In this document: piece after piece, positions 7,153-13,692 of the stretch
Layout of the letters: the number at the start of each line of letters is the position of its first letter
How positions within the stretch are numbered: position 1 is the first letter of the stretch
IMG/VR virus record: IMGVR_UViG_3300010885_019155
Span: 1 to 31,019 of that record
Strand: one strand, 5' to 3'
Origin: a virus
DNA: 31,019 bases
The notes under the pieces: model-generated
Told to the model about the DNA's origin: nothing
Database searches by the model: none
Seen by the model: the letters and a program-made list of their open reading frames with translations, nothing else
Position numbers and translations under genes: made by a program

Positions 7153-8067
7153 ATGAGTAACACTCTCGGTGGTATTAACCTCCAAGTCATTGCGCAGGAC
7201 AGTCTCACGACCCTCCTTGCTCAGTTCCCCTTGGTCAACAAGTTCACAACTGACTTCGGTGGAGACATTCTCCAGCGCGGTGAGTCCGTGACTACTCGCA
7301 TCGCCTCTGGCGTTGCTGCAACTGACATTGCTGCCGGCGGCTACTCCCGCTCCAATGTCTCCTCCACGGCCAAGACCGTGACCCTGAACAAGCATAAGGG
7401 CTTCGTGATGGGCTTCGCTGATGGCGAAGTCGCTCGTGGCGGTTATGACGTTCTTCGTCGCACATTCATCCGCCCGGCTGCTCACGCTGTCGTCAAGGCG
7501 GTCATGGATGACGTCTTCCTCCTCTGCACAGCTGGCAATTTCTCCTCGACTGGCTACAATGGCACCGTTGCTGCTTTTGATGCTGACGCTGTTGCTGACA
7601 TCTCGCAGGCCCTCACCGATGCCAACGTGCCTATGGCTGGTCGTACGCTTATCGTGCGTCCTTCCCTCTACACGTCCCTCGCTAAGGATAACTCGATTCA
7701 GGCGCAGTATGCTTCCGGCACCAATGCTCCTCTGACCGAGAACCTTCTGCCTCGTATCCACGGCTTTGAAATCAATCAATACACGGCTCTGCCTAACGGT
7801 GGCGTCTCTGGTTTCGGTGCTCTCGATGCAAATCTGAAGGGTATCGCTGTTTCGCCTGAGGCCATCCTCATCGCGGCTCGTCTGCCTGCTACCCCGACCA
7901 ACTGGTATGGTAACGTCGCTACTGCGACGGATGCTGAATCCGGTCTGTCGATTCAGGTTCGTGAGTGGTATGATGGTGACGCCGGCGAGCAGAAGCTCTC
8001 GATGTCCATCCTCTACGGTATGAGCGTCGGTAACGCCGCCTGCCTCTCGAAGATTATCGCTTCGTAA
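7153..8067 (+). CDS. major capsid protein, P22 coat-like
   Basis: 304 residues. The N-terminus (NTLGGINLQVIAQDSLTTLL), a GESVTTRIASG segment, the conserved-looking TAKTVTLNKHKGFVMGFADGE stretch and the RTLIVRPSLYTSL region are typical of P22-gp5-like coat proteins with the HK97 fold. These build the icosahedral shell. Context agrees: portal, protease and scaffold-like genes precede it, and an intrinsic terminator follows, as is common after the most abundant structural gene. There is no Shine-Dalgarno; the start is preceded by an A-rich leader. The length is at the short end for P22-like coats, which lack an insertion domain in many phages. Confidence 0.85.
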   Translation: MSNTLGGINLQVIAQDSLTTLLAQFPLVNKFTTDFGGDILQRGESVTTRIASGVAATDIAAGGYSRSNVSSTAKTVTLNKHKGFVMGFADGEVARGGYDVLRRTFIRPAAHAVVKAVMDDVFLLCTAGNFSSTGYNGTVAAFDADAVADISQALTDANVPMAGRTLIVRPSLYTSLAKDNSIQAQYASGTNAPLTENLLPRIHGFEINQYTALPNGGVSGFGALDANLKGIAVSPEAILIAARLPATPTNWYGNVATATDAESGLSIQVREWYDGDAGEQKLSMSILYGMSVGNAACLSKIIAS

Positions 8068-8090
8068 GCGATACCCAAGATATTCAAACA

Positions 8091-8114
8091 GCCCCCTTAA
8101 TCGGGGGCTTTTTT
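8091..8114 (+). terminator. intrinsic terminator after major capsid gene
   Basis: GCCCCC/GGGGGC stem (8091-8096/8103-8108) with loop TTAATC and six T residues. The next TTGACA begins only 9 nt after the T-run. Confidence 0.9.
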
Positions 8115-8122
8115 GTGCCTTG

Positions 8123-8140
8123 TTGACAAGCCAGCATAGC
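8123..8140 (+). promoter_or_regulatory. start-proximal bipartite element, TTGACA-N6-CATAGC
   Basis: TTGACA at 8123-8128, six bases, CATAGC at 8135-8140, then two bases to the ATG at 8143. It lies directly after a strong terminator. Confidence 0.55.
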
Positions 8141-8142
8141 GT

Positions 8143-8343
8143 ATGGTCCGAGCACCTAAATACGCTGCCGTGATTATAGATGACGGCGACAATCTGACTA
8201 TCACGCAGTATGCCAATGCTACTCAAGCCAAGGAGGACTATCGAGAAGCTCTGGCTGAAGGATACACGGCATACTTTTATGCCCGCCCGATGAAGCGTAA
8301 GACTACTTTGGACGACCCAGCCCCCATCGAGATTACCGACTAA
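8143..8343 (+). CDS. small domain protein 1, head-associated family
   Basis: 66 residues, essentially one small predicted alpha/beta domain: a hydrophobic strand (YAAVIID), a helix (ATQAKEDYREALA), a strand (AYFYARPM), then a short tail. The same pattern, with a conserved Y.F/Y..PM end, recurs at the N-terminus of the next protein and in the genes at 11476, 11996 and 12295. Its position right after the major coat gene suggests a capsid decoration or docking role, but this is inference. It ends in a TAATG overlap with the large repeat protein, so both are probably made together. Confidence 0.7.
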   Translation: MVRAPKYAAVIIDDGDNLTITQYANATQAKEDYREALAEGYTAYFYARPMKRKTTLDDPAPIEITD

Positions 8344-11063
8344 TGCCTACGAAGCCCAAGCACTATGCGGTGTTTATTCTCAATGAGAATGGTAGTGGAG
8401 TCGTGAAGCAGTTCGACACTTGGCAGGAAGCCAAGGCAGCTTACGCGGCAGAGAGCGCTACGGGCAAGGCGGTGTATCTTTACCCCCAGCCGATGAAGTC
8501 TATCGGAGCTGGCTCGTCGCCTATTGAGGCCCCAGCGAAGGTCCCTGTGACCTTTACACCACAGCAGAACACAGGAGAGTTCAATTGGCCGCCCCACCCA
8601 CCGCTTCCAAGACCGACAGAACGTGAACCCGGTGTCGTCGGACCGTTCCTCCCAGAAAGTAATTATGACAAATGGATGATGTATTGCACGGCTCATCCTA
8701 CGCACAGGGAATGCACTATTCCCGGAAAGGAAAAGTTTGGAAATGTCATGTCGACCGTATGCTCCTTGGTGGAGGGGGCAACTGTCACCGATGATACTGG
8801 CCAACCTTTCCCCGCAAGCATACCAAATCAATTTAAGGCCGACGGCCTTGGGGGAACATTCGAGGCTGGCCCCCCAGAAGGCGCTCAATACTTTGATGGT
8901 CCATGTCAGTTGCCGAACGGTTTTCAGAAGTATGGAGACACAATTTTCATAGCTCCTGAAATCGTCATATTCACGCTTAAAAGCACCGCAACAGCAGGTC
9001 CGGCTTTCCTTGGAAACGCCGTAGTGGAGCGCCAGCGCGAACTGAAAATGTGGAATGGCGCTGGTGGTTCTGAAGTCGTTCGGACGGAGCATGGATTTCC
9101 TGTCCCCGGAGAGCAATATGGAGAGCTTGTCCCAGCGGAGGATGGAGACTCTATCACCAAGCTCGACGGAAGCATCATCGGGACGATAAATGTCGTCTAT
9201 CCCTTGATGCCATCATCCGACAGTCACATCGAAGAAGTTGGAACAGAGATGGAAGACGTGATGGTCAGTATCGTAGAGCGCGGAACAACCGTGAAGTCTG
9301 GAACTCGTTCTGCTGACAAGTTTGAAAACAAGTGGCCTACTATGGACCCAGATAGCGTCGTGTCTAACATTGGATATGACGACCCACCCGGAACAGGAAC
9401 GGGGGCTTGGTCTATTACCCATGGCCCAAATAGCGATGGCGGTGTGAACTTTGAATGGCTACCGGGAACACCTCCCGATGGCAGACCGCCCGCAGGATGG
9501 GCTGGTTATGTAAAGCGAGGCGCAGATGGCAGCTTCGACAGAGTGGACCCCCCCATCCCCACTCCTGAAGGTCAGACTTGGCTGGGTGAATGGGTATACG
9601 CCTACTACCCAGATGGGACTATTTTGGATGAGGACTCGGAAAACTACTACAAGTCAGATGGATTGGGAAGCTACTACGCAGAGTCCAAGAACACGACCCC
9701 ATGCGACCCAGCAGATACGCTAGTCAATGACATGGGCAATGACCCGATATTCGCAAATGTCGGCTGTGGAGACTGGGAAGTCGGCAGGCTTTATTACAGC
9801 GTTTACGCTGATGGTAATTGCTCGTTCTACTCGGTCACCACAAGCGACTCTTACACGCCTTCTGGTCAGCTCTTGGGCAAGTGTGGTGACAACTGCTACT
9901 TTACCAGCGGAACAGGCACGCCTACGTCAGAACCTTCCTCGCAAGCAGGACAACAAATTGGCGATGCAACGACCTCTCCGCTTGAATATGAGGTGGGGTG
10001 CGGGACTTGGACTATTGGAACAAGGTCTGTGGTAACCCTCTCCAATGGAGATTGCACGACGCGGGAAGAAACGACGGATACCTACAATGAGGGCGACATC
10101 GGGACCTGCAATGGCTACATTTATTCCGTGGATAGCGTTGGCGCGGTCACTTCACGCCCAGACAACCCGCCTCCTTGCCCTGATGCTGGAACGGAAGCAG
10201 GCCGAAGCGGCAACAATGATTTGATGTATGATGCGGGCTGTGGCTCAATTCAGATTGGCTACTACGTCGAAGTCACAATGAACGACGGAAGTTGCGGCAC
10301 CTACACTTACAACGAGAACACATCCACTCCGGGGGACTTTACGACCTGTAACGGCAACATTTACACCGTTGATAGCGGCGGCAACGTGACCTCGCGCCCA
10401 GAGTGCGACTCGTCCGGCACTGACCTTGGCATAGACCCTAGCGACTCTTGCAACAACTTGTATGCTGACGGAACTTGCGGCACATACTCTAATTCTAACG
10501 GCTCTTGCGATGATGATGACTGCGAAGACTCGGCGTTGCACACGGAAGGCTCCGAAGGCTGGAGCTACGATGGTTGCTATTGGACTCAAGACCCGAATTG
10601 GAATTGCGACGCCTCCGGCACTGACTATGGAGTTTGGGCTGGTGACTCCTGTTACAACGTCTATGCAGACGGCACATGCGGAACATACACTTCTTCCAAT
10701 GGAAGTTGCGATGGCCCAAACTGCGACTCGTCAGGAACCGACATGGGCGTAGACCCTTACGACTCTTGCTATAACATCTATGCTGATGGTAGCTGTGGCA
10801 CTTACACATCTGACAACGGAAGCTGCTCGTCCTGCGACTCGTCTGGCAACTTTGTAAACAGCAGCATGGACAGCATATACTACAATGCGGGTTGCGGTGA
10901 TTGGTATGTTGGTTCTGTTAATTGGCAGGAATACACCGACGGCGACTGCGGGACGTATAAGAACTACGACCCGCCGTCCTACAACGGTTCGGGCAGCTAC
11001 CTTGGTGAGTGCAATGGCTGGACTTACTACACAGATGGCAATGGTGGAGCATACACTGACTAA
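8343..11063 (+). CDS. large cysteine-rich repeat protein with small head-type N-terminal domain (candidate head fibre)
   Basis: 906 residues. Residues 1-60 form the same small domain as the upstream 66-aa protein (HYAVFIL, EAKAAYAAE, AVYLYPQPM). A Pro-rich linker follows, then a ~350-residue region of unknown fold, and a C-terminal half with 30 of the protein's 34 cysteines (from residue 454). That half contains four GCGxW-type repeats (starting near residues 474, 552, 632, 850) and three exact 35-residue CD(S/A)SGTD repeats (688-722, 755-789, 794-828). Coupled start (TAATG). Inference: a surface fibre or adhesin anchored on the capsid by the N-terminal domain. Disulfides would form only after release, since the cytoplasm is reducing. 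It could also be a tail-borne adhesin. Confidence 0.7.
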   Translation: MPTKPKHYAVFILNENGSGVVKQFDTWQEAKAAYAAESATGKAVYLYPQPMKSIGAGSSPIEAPAKVPVTFTPQQNTGEFNWPPHPPLPRPTEREPGVVGPFLPESNYDKWMMYCTAHPTHRECTIPGKEKFGNVMSTVCSLVEGATVTDDTGQPFPASIPNQFKADGLGGTFEAGPPEGAQYFDGPCQLPNGFQKYGDTIFIAPEIVIFTLKSTATAGPAFLGNAVVERQRELKMWNGAGGSEVVRTEHGFPVPGEQYGELVPAEDGDSITKLDGSIIGTINVVYPLMPSSDSHIEEVGTEMEDVMVSIVERGTTVKSGTRSADKFENKWPTMDPDSVVSNIGYDDPPGTGTGAWSITHGPNSDGGVNFEWLPGTPPDGRPPAGWAGYVKRGADGSFDRVDPPIPTPEGQTWLGEWVYAYYPDGTILDEDSENYYKSDGLGSYYAESKNTTPCDPADTLVNDMGNDPIFANVGCGDWEVGRLYYSVYADGNCSFYSVTTSDSYTPSGQLLGKCGDNCYFTSGTGTPTSEPSSQAGQQIGDATTSPLEYEVGCGTWTIGTRSVVTLSNGDCTTREETTDTYNEGDIGTCNGYIYSVDSVGAVTSRPDNPPPCPDAGTEAGRSGNNDLMYDAGCGSIQIGYYVEVTMNDGSCGTYTYNENTSTPGDFTTCNGNIYTVDSGGNVTSRPECDSSGTDLGIDPSDSCNNLYADGTCGTYSNSNGSCDDDDCEDSALHTEGSEGWSYDGCYWTQDPNWNCDASGTDYGVWAGDSCYNVYADGTCGTYTSSNGSCDGPNCDSSGTDMGVDPYDSCYNIYADGSCGTYTSDNGSCSSCDSSGNFVNSSMDSIYYNAGCGDWYVGSVNWQEYTDGDCGTYKNYDPPSYNGSGSYLGECNGWTYYTDGNGGAYTD
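9762..11060 (+). repeat. protein-level GCG-type repeats, four copies
   Basis: Each copy starts with GCG and a short aromatic/hydrophobic patch ending in G (GCGDWEVG, GCGTWTIG, GCGSIQIG, GCGDWYVG), followed by a DGxC or NGxC turn and, in the last three, CNGxxY. Copies begin at nucleotides 9762, 9996, 10236 and 10890. The 105-bp repeats lie between copies 3 and 4. Confidence 0.75.
10404..10826 (+). repeat. three 105-bp in-frame repeats (35 residues each)
   Basis: Copies at 10404-10508, 10605-10709 and 10722-10826. Each begins CD(S/A)SGTD and ends NGSC, with an internal YADGxCGTY. The DNA of the copies has diverged at many synonymous positions, while residue spacing is exactly kept. This suggests old duplication under protein-level selection. 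Confidence 0.85.
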
Positions 11064-11457
11064 CGCGCTGGCAGCTCTCGGTTGCCCTTCAAATGAGCCT
11101 AGTCTGGCTCGCCGTAACCTTGTAGTTGTCGGAGATGGGGCATTGGCAGCTCGCCCACACCATATGAAGGAAGGGAAGTATGTGGATTTCCCCAAAGGGG
11201 GAGAGGCAATCTTCTTGGAAAGCCTACAAGCGCTGAAGCCGGGCGGCGGAGCACAAGCTCTTAAGGCGCTTTGCGAAATTGCGGACAAAATTAAAGTCCC
11301 GATTATTCTTATCCCAACGGGATACGCAACAGCCCTTCGCCCATCCCCTCTATCTGTCGAGGAACTCACCGCTTACTACACTAGGTTCGGATTCCAGCCC
11401 CTCCGCTCGGTTCGCCCCGGTAAATGGCTCACTTCGATTATGGTGCGTGCAAGTTGA
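11041..11457 (+). CDS. GNAT-like acetyltransferase domain protein
   Basis: 138 residues from the ATG at 11041, which lies inside the end of the previous gene (23-nt overlap). A longer upstream reading is only the shadow of the repeat protein. Seen: GGGAQALKALCEIADK, resembling the acetyl-CoA pyrophosphate loop and following helix of GNAT enzymes, a strand IKVPIILIPT, and ELTAYYTRFGFQPL, the typical GNAT C-terminal 'YxRxGF' helix-strand. Substrate unknown. It may modify a virion or host protein; alternatively it is a catalytically dead fold. The stop TGA lies inside the next TTGACA. Confidence 0.6.
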   Translation: MVEHTLTNALAALGCPSNEPSLARRNLVVVGDGALAARPHHMKEGKYVDFPKGGEAIFLESLQALKPGGGAQALKALCEIADKIKVPIILIPTGYATALRPSPLSVEELTAYYTRFGFQPLRSVRPGKWLTSIMVRAS

Positions 11458-11471
11458 CAGTTGTCCACAAA
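11454..11471 (+). promoter_or_regulatory. start-proximal element, TTGACA-N6-CACAAA
   Basis: TTGACA at 11454-11459 contains the upstream stop codon. The ATG at 11476 follows 16 nt after. TTGTCCACA (11461-11469) overlaps the spacer. Confidence 0.45.
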
Positions 11472-11475
11472 CGAT

Positions 11476-11844
11476 ATGCCAGCCCCATATAACTCTACCA
11501 AAGGCCCGTTCTCTGTGGCCATTTTTGCAACTCAAGATGGCATGAAGCGCACCTCCGTCTACTACGGCGCGGACGAACGCGCCCTCTATGAAGCCGACTT
11601 TCAGGATGCACGTGAGTTTGGATACCACTTTCAGGGCCTGTGGCAGCCTGTCTGGGATAAGGACTATGGCAAGCAAGCCAACATCGGCGGCACCTTCCAA
11701 GTGAGCGATGGCCAAGGTGGCTACAACACCGTCACCAAGGGCTACACGGACGCCGCCGGCGTTACGCACACCCCTGCTCCTACTTACTTTGAAGACGCGT
11801 ATGGCGTCTGGCGTCAAGTGGGCAACCCCGACATCATCGACTAA
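11476..11844 (+). CDS. small domain protein 3, head-associated family
   Basis: 122 residues from ATG 11476. A TTG five codons earlier is possible but would sit against the TTGACA element. The N-terminal half matches the small domain: PFSVAIFATQDG, a helix around ALYEADFQDAREFG, then YHFQGLWQPV. The C-terminal half ends TYFEDAYGVWRQVGNPDIID, very like the end of the protein at 11996 (TYVDAFGVTRVFGTGEID), so the two share a second motif. The role is inferred as capsid-associated from the family and position. The stop overlaps the next ATG (TAATG). Confidence 0.65.
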   Translation: MPAPYNSTKGPFSVAIFATQDGMKRTSVYYGADERALYEADFQDAREFGYHFQGLWQPVWDKDYGKQANIGGTFQVSDGQGGYNTVTKGYTDAAGVTHTPAPTYFEDAYGVWRQVGNPDIID

Positions 11845-11972
11845 TGAGCGACGATACAGAGCCGACCCCGGTTTCCACGCCTCCGCCTGCGCCGGTTGTG
11901 CCCCCAAGGCCTACTACGCCTGTCAAGATTGGCAATGTTGAGGTCAAGCCCAACAAGCCCTTCTGGAAGTAA
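11844..11972 (+). CDS. tiny proline-rich protein
   Basis: 42 residues: MSDDTEP followed by a run rich in Pro, Thr and Val, ending KPNKPFWK. It starts on a TAATG overlap and ends two bases before a TTGACA element, so it sits tightly in the operon and is likely real despite its size. About one residue in four is proline, so it is probably extended and unfolded. No function is recognised; a linker or binding peptide is possible. Confidence 0.55.
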   Translation: MSDDTEPTPVSTPPPAPVVPPRPTTPVKIGNVEVKPNKPFWK

Positions 11973-11973
11973 G

Positions 11974-11991
11974 TTGACATACGCCCACTAT
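11974..11991 (+). promoter_or_regulatory. start-proximal bipartite element, TTGACA-N6-CACTAT
   Basis: TTGACA 11974-11979, ATG at 11996 (gap 16 nt). The spacer and second block (ATACGCCCACTAT) look like the core of T7-type promoters (ATACGACTCACTAT), possibly by chance. Confidence 0.5.
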
Positions 11992-11995
11992 CACT

Positions 11996-12250
11996 ATGAG
12001 CGCATCTGGCCCCTCTTCTCTCTCCATCGTTGTCCAAAACTGCGGCAGCCCTTCTGAAACCGTTGACATCTTCCATTCGGCCGAAGAAGCCCAAGCTCTT
12101 TTCTCGACCTTGGTAATCAACCCGTCTGCCGCTCACTACCTTTTTCTTGAAGCTATGCCTACGAAGGCACTGAAGCCTTCCAAGGTGTCTGGCACTTACG
12201 TTGATGCCTTTGGTGTTACTCGCGTTTTCGGCACAGGCGAAATCGACTAA
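11996..12250 (+). CDS. small domain protein 4, head-associated family
   Basis: 84 residues. The pattern of the family is clear: strand LSIVVQN, aromatic strand VDIFHS, helix AEEAQALFSTL, strand AHYLFLEAMP. The tail TYVDAFGVTRVFGTGEID parallels the end of the protein at 11476. It is a separate unit between gaps, preceded by the bipartite element 16 nt before its ATG. No enzymatic motif. Capsid association is inferred from the family. Confidence 0.65.
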   Translation: MSASGPSSLSIVVQNCGSPSETVDIFHSAEEAQALFSTLVINPSAAHYLFLEAMPTKALKPSKVSGTYVDAFGVTRVFGTGEID

Positions 12251-12294
12251 TTACCTGTTGACTCGGTAGTTGGTTGGGCATCATCAGAGGTCTT

Positions 12295-12657
12295 ATGTCC
12301 CAGAAGTTTTCTATCGTCATCGAAGTTCAGACCGATGGCCGCCCAAAGGCGACTGCGTATCTGAAGTCCGAAGCCCAGCAAGCCGCAGCACATTTCCTTA
12401 CACTCCGCAACGCGGAGAAAGAAGCGTATCTGTTCCAACATCCTCTCGCAGACCGTCGCTCCAAGAGCGCAGCTCAAGTCGTCGCAACGCTTGGCTTGCG
12501 TGATGAAAATGGCAAAGTTCCCGACAGCGTTATTCATGAACAGGAAGTGGCTAAAACAGAGCTCAACGAAGAGGCTCAAAAGAAATCTACCGAGAAAATC
12601 AAGAAGGCTTCCAGCAAGAATAAAATCGAAGGCATCAATGAAGCCGTCGACATGTAA
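12295..12657 (+). CDS. small domain protein 5, head-associated family with charged tail
   Basis: 120 residues from ATG 12295. The TTG seven codons upstream is less likely because all family members begin a few residues before the first strand, and AGAGGT lies just before this ATG. The family domain is residues 1-50: FSIVIEVQTDG, a helix with EAQQAAAHFL, then EAYLFQHPL. A ~70-residue hydrophilic tail rich in Lys and Glu follows, predicted helical (EVAKTELNEEAQKKSTEKIKK). Upstream lies TTGACT, a variant of the recurrent element. Role unknown. Confidence 0.6.
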   Translation: MSQKFSIVIEVQTDGRPKATAYLKSEAQQAAAHFLTLRNAEKEAYLFQHPLADRRSKSAAQVVATLGLRDENGKVPDSVIHEQEVAKTELNEEAQKKSTEKIKKASSKNKIEGINEAVDM

Positions 12658-12675
12658 TTTTCACCCAACAAAAAA

Positions 12676-12825
12676 ATGATTACACACCTCATCGCACTCG
12701 TTGTCGGCTTTATCGCCGGCGCCCTCGTGTTCCGCAACAACGCCAAGAAAGCCGAAGCCATCGTGCAGAAGGGCTCCGAAGTCGTTGACAAGGCTGGCAT
12801 CGCCGTCAAGTCCTTCAAGAAGTAA
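12676..12825 (+). CDS. small single-pass membrane protein
   Basis: 49 residues. Residues 2-19 (THLIALVVGFIAGALVF) form one clear membrane segment with small-residue GxxxG-like spacing, followed by a basic boundary (RNNAKK) and a short amphipathic tail ending KSFKK. The start follows an A-run (AAAAAA) rather than a Shine-Dalgarno. The next gene begins 4 nt after the stop, so it is part of the operon. It could be a holin-like or other inner-membrane protein, but no catalytic or lysis partner is near, so lysis is only a possibility. Confidence 0.55.
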   Translation: MITHLIALVVGFIAGALVFRNNAKKAEAIVQKGSEVVDKAGIAVKSFKK

Positions 12826-12828
12826 GTC

Positions 12829-13044
12829 ATGGACAAGAAAGCATTCCAACCCATCCTCGGTGACGACGCTGGCAACCTGACCAAGGCAGGCTATGAGCCT
12901 ACCCAAATCAAGGTCGCCCAGAAGCACTACGACGAGATGCTGAAAGAGCATCCAGAGGACATGGCTAACGTGACCTTCTCCGAATACCTCTTCAACAATG
13001 CCGTCCTCGCGTATTACGTGAAGTTCGGTATGGAGAAGAAGTAA
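12829..13044 (+). CDS. small hypothetical protein
   Basis: 71 residues, predicted mainly helical, starting 3 nt after the preceding stop (coupled). It contains an AGYEPTQIKVAQKHYDEML helix and FSEYLFNNAVLAYYVKFG, which is hydrophobic but too short and polar at its ends to be a sure membrane span. It is the last gene before a strong terminator, so it ends the accessory head transcription unit. No family recognised. Confidence 0.6.
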   Translation: MDKKAFQPILGDDAGNLTKAGYEPTQIKVAQKHYDEMLKEHPEDMANVTFSEYLFNNAVLAYYVKFGMEKK

Positions 13045-13067
13045 GGAGAGCTGGACACCGGCAACAG

Positions 13068-13089
13068 GGCATCTTCGGATGCCTTTTTT
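13068..13089 (+). terminator. intrinsic terminator with TTCG loop
   Basis: GGCATC-TTCG-GATGCC stem-loop (13068-13083) followed by six T residues. It closes the unit that began after the coat gene terminator. Confidence 0.9.
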
Positions 13090-13119
13090 GTGCCCAAGTA
13101 AGATTTGTCCACAATCTTC

Positions 13120-13148
13120 TTGACATTTCTCATAGGTGGACACATAAC
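13120..13148 (+). promoter_or_regulatory. promoter, TTGACA-N17-CATAAC, with near-leaderless start
   Basis: -35 TTGACA at 13120-13125, 17-bp spacer, CATAAC at 13143-13148. Transcription expected about 7 nt later would begin only a few bases before the ATG at 13158. TTGTCCACA (13105-13113) lies upstream, after the terminator. Confidence 0.55.
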
Positions 13149-13157
13149 AATTATCAA

Positions 13158-13673
13158 ATGGCACGAGGATACTCAAATGCACAAAGCGAGCGGCTTTCCC
13201 GCACCGTCAACGTCATCGCAATGATGGCCAAAGACAGGGGCATCGACCCCAGCTCAATGACCTTGGGTGCTGCCGAGAAGTTCGTCCTAGCACGTTACAA
13301 TGCTCCGGGTGAGAGAGGTCGCTTCGAGGCAGACAAGACCACCCTCCGGGATGAACACGGCGAACAGTCCTTCGAGATGCGTGCCAATGGAATGCGTGCC
13401 CCTTCTTACTCCAAGTGGGTAAAGGACAAGGTGGCTATGATGCTCTTCTCCGATAAGACCGCCAAGGACCGCGCCGACTTTGAAGCAACCCCTGAAGGTG
13501 CTGCCCTCCGAGCCACCAAGGAAGCCACCTACAAGGCTATGATGGCAAGGTTTGAGAAGGGTGCAGTCCAAATCCCTTACGAGGAACAGAGGAAGCTGGA
13601 TGCCGCTAATGATGTGGCTGACAAAGCCCTTCGAGCCGCCCAGAGGAATTGGGAACGCCTTAACAACCGCTAA
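13158..13673 (+). CDS. MARGYS-tagged protein B
   Basis: 171 residues, starting MARGYSNAQSE, the first of three consecutive genes with this tag. The rest is predicted helical and hydrophilic, with many Ala, Arg, Lys and Glu residues, including SYSKWVKDKVAMMLF and a C-terminal helix RAAQRNWERLNNR. It is the first gene of a transcription unit: a terminator and a TTGACA-N17-CATAAC promoter precede it. No family is recognised. The tag, helical character and position between the head and neck genes suggest an internal head (core or ejection) protein, which is inference. Confidence 0.65.
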   Translation: MARGYSNAQSERLSRTVNVIAMMAKDRGIDPSSMTLGAAEKFVLARYNAPGERGRFEADKTTLRDEHGEQSFEMRANGMRAPSYSKWVKDKVAMMLFSDKTAKDRADFEATPEGAALRATKEATYKAMMARFEKGAVQIPYEEQRKLDAANDVADKALRAAQRNWERLNNR

Positions 13674-13691
13674 TTGACAAGCCTACAAGAA
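13674..13691 (+). promoter_or_regulatory. start-proximal element, TTGACA-N6-CAAGAA
   Basis: TTGACA at 13674-13679 directly follows the stop codon of the previous gene; the ATG at 13693 is 13 nt on. Confidence 0.5.
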
Positions 13692-13692
13692 T

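Noticed and set aside
8123-8158. Reading the start-proximal TTGACA as an ordinary sigma-70 promoter
   Set aside because: With a 17-bp spacer the -10 would lie inside the coding sequence and no -10-like box is there.
7129-8226. 365-codon minus-strand frame opposite the capsid gene
   Set aside because: It crosses the capsid gene, its terminator and the next gene start; it is a shadow of the coat gene codon use.
10885-11040. Upstream extension of the GNAT-like gene
   Set aside because: The extra 52 residues are the out-of-frame shadow of the cysteine repeats. The ATG at 11041 gives a product of normal domain length.
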